In this document: positions 62,951-64,000 of the stretch, piece after piece | Layout: each line of letters begins with the position of its first letter | Numbering within the stretch: position 1 is the stretch's first letter | Assembly (NCBI GenBank): GCA_023412665.1 | Contig: JAEZCA010000061.1 | Coordinates: 1-64,000 of the forward strand | DNA length: 64,000 bases | Source: Bacillota bacterium | GTDB lineage: Bacteria > Bacillota > Clostridia > Acetivibrionales > DTU013 | Direction: 5' to 3' | The notes under the pieces: generated by a model | Told to the model about the DNA's origin: nothing | The model's database searches: none | Seen by the model: the letters and a program-made list of their open reading frames with translations, nothing else | Translations under genes and position numbers: made by a program

Positions 62951-64000
62951 TTATATTTTGAGATGTATCAGCTTTCCTTTGAAGTCTCCATGCAGGCCGG
63001 TGATATTGATGCCCGCATACATCAGCGCACTGCCGCTGTAGGATTCACCTGTCTGCATATCCCTGTAGACCGCATTTTCATCAAGTCCCTTCAGACGGAT
63101 TCTTCGGCTGCGGTAGTTCGGCCTCTGAAGTACCTGGATATAGGTCACAAGGACCTCGCTTTTGTCCTTTGATACGACGGCCCATGCATCATCAATATTG
63201 TTATCGCTGTAGTTTGCCAGGCGGTAATAATCACCCCTGCGTATAAGGTCATTGTACTTGTGGTACAGCTTGACCTGTTCGGGTATCATTTTCCTGTCTT
63301 CCTCCGGGATACGGGTCACATCCAGCTCATATCCAAAAGTACCCGACAAGGCGACATATCCCCTTGTTTCAAAAGGTGTGACCCTGTTGACCGCGTGGTT
63401 GGGGCAGTCGCTGACATGAGCGCCCATTGTCGATAGTGGGTATACCATGGCAGTGCCTCGTTGTATAGCCAGCCGTCCTATAGCATCCGTGACATCTGAA
63501 CACCAGATCTGCGGGCTGTAATACAGCATGCCAGGATCATACCTTGCGCCGCCGCTTGAGCAGTTTTCAAGAAGTATATGGGGGAAATCGGTGGTAAGGC
63601 AGTTCATCATTTCATAGACAGCCAGCATGTAACGGTGACTTATTTCTCCCTGCCTTTCACGAGGCAGCCAGCTGCTCCCGAGATCGCTGAGAGGCCTGTT
63701 CATATCCCACTTGACATAGGTGATATTGGCCTCTGACAATATTTTTTTCATCATACCGTAAACAGCCTCAACCACTTCCGGATTTGTCATATCCAGTACA
63801 TATTGGTTCCTGGAAAGAGCGGGCGTCCGTCCTTGTATATGTATGCACCAATCGGGGTGCGAGCGGTACAGCTCTGAGTCGGGGGAGACCATTTCCGGCT
63901 CAAACCACATGCCAAAGCCCATTCCGAGCTTGTTGACCTCATCGACCAGGTGCTTGAGTCCACCCTTTAGCTTATCCTCATTTACGATCCAGTCGCCCAG
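62951..64000 (-). CDS. GH36 alpha-galactosidase, 5' end cut by window edge
   Basis: 350 codons are visible; the frame is open to base 64000, so the N-terminus lies outside. The fragment covers the second part of the TIM barrel: GMWFEPEM, nucleophile Asp in VKWDMNR, acid/base Asp in WCSDVTDAI, and the ENCSSGGARYDPGMLYY motif, plus the C-terminal beta domain. GH36 enzymes remove alpha-galactose from galactomannan side chains or raffinose sugars. No signal can be judged. Position next to an MFS transporter is compatible with intracellular use of imported alpha-galactosides. Confidence 0.92.
   Translation of the reverse strand: MGDWIVNEDKLKGGLKHLVDEVNKLGMGFGMWFEPEMVSPDSELYRSHPDWCIHIQGRTPALSRNQYVLDMTNPEVVEAVYGMMKKILSEANITYVKWDMNRPLSDLGSSWLPRERQGEISHRYMLAVYEMMNCLTTDFPHILLENCSSGGARYDPGMLYYSPQIWCSDVTDAIGRLAIQRGTAMVYPLSTMGAHVSDCPNHAVNRVTPFETRGYVALSGTFGYELDVTRIPEEDRKMIPEQVKLYHKYNDLIRRGDYYRLANYSDNNIDDAWAVVSKDKSEVLVTYIQVLQRPNYRSRRIRLKGLDENAVYRDMQTGESYSGSALMYAGINITGLHGDFKGKLIHLKI

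Noticed and set aside
1..64000. CRISPR arrays, rRNA, tRNA, prophage or IS transposase genes
   Set aside because: No regular direct repeats with spacers, no tRNA-like cloverleafs, and no transposase, integrase or phage structural genes were seen.

Overview
The window reads as the chromosome of an anaerobic, fibre-degrading clostridial Firmicute. The evidence is dockerins, cohesins and S-layer homology (SLH) domains, YesN/YesM-type two-component systems, Gram-positive lipoproteins, strong Shine-Dalgarno (SD) sites and intermediate GC. I cannot name the genus or species from sequence alone.

Layout. 1-3099 (minus strand): an MFS transporter cut by the window edge, with a possible leader peptide and hairpin, then a SulP anion transporter. 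3603-6615: an orphan YesN-type regulator and a membrane-anchored propeller/rhodanese protein. 7032-26332: the centrepiece, a five-gene cluster encoding a GH3 enzyme, a GH10 xylanase, a cohesin-SLH surface anchor, a non-catalytic binding adaptor and a giant double-GH9 protein. Every secreted member except the anchor ends in the same tail, cohesin, then FIVAR, then dockerin. 26584-28284: a CoA-disulfide reductase/rhodanese fusion. 28527-32577: a ChvE-type monosaccharide ABC importer. 32740-37939: a sugar-binding protein, histidine kinase, response regulator and second sugar-binding lipoprotein, resembling the XylFII-LytS-YesN xylose-sensing system. 38044-40377: a transglutaminase-domain lipoprotein. 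40593-41498 (minus): a ribokinase-family sugar kinase with a clear promoter and operator. 41837-51594: a second YesN/YesM pair, two copies of a hairpin-forming inverted-repeat element, and a YtfQRT-YjfF-type furanose importer with two binding proteins. 51688-58097: AraC regulators, a cytoplasmic GH5, a secreted GH16 lipoprotein, and an esterase lipoprotein with one intact and one decayed half. 58412-61248: a VIT/von Willebrand protein followed by an exosortase of the XrtK type. 61489-62757: an MFS transporter. 62951-64000 (minus): a GH36 alpha-galactosidase cut by the window edge.

How it fits together. Extracellular enzymes assemble, by inference, through their own cohesins and dockerins and are held at the surface by the cohesin-SLH protein. 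Released xylose, arabinose, galactose and oligosaccharides would be sensed by the binding-protein/kinase/YesN modules and imported by the two CUT2-type ABC systems. They would then be processed by the cytoplasmic GH5, GH36 and sugar kinase.

The strongest candidate for an undescribed system is the cluster in which every enzyme carries both a cohesin and a dockerin. This suggests a scaffoldin-free, chain-forming enzyme complex. Other notable items are a catalytically degenerate second GH9 module, an exosortase/VIT-protein pair in a Firmicute, and a leader-peptide attenuator candidate upstream of the first MFS gene.
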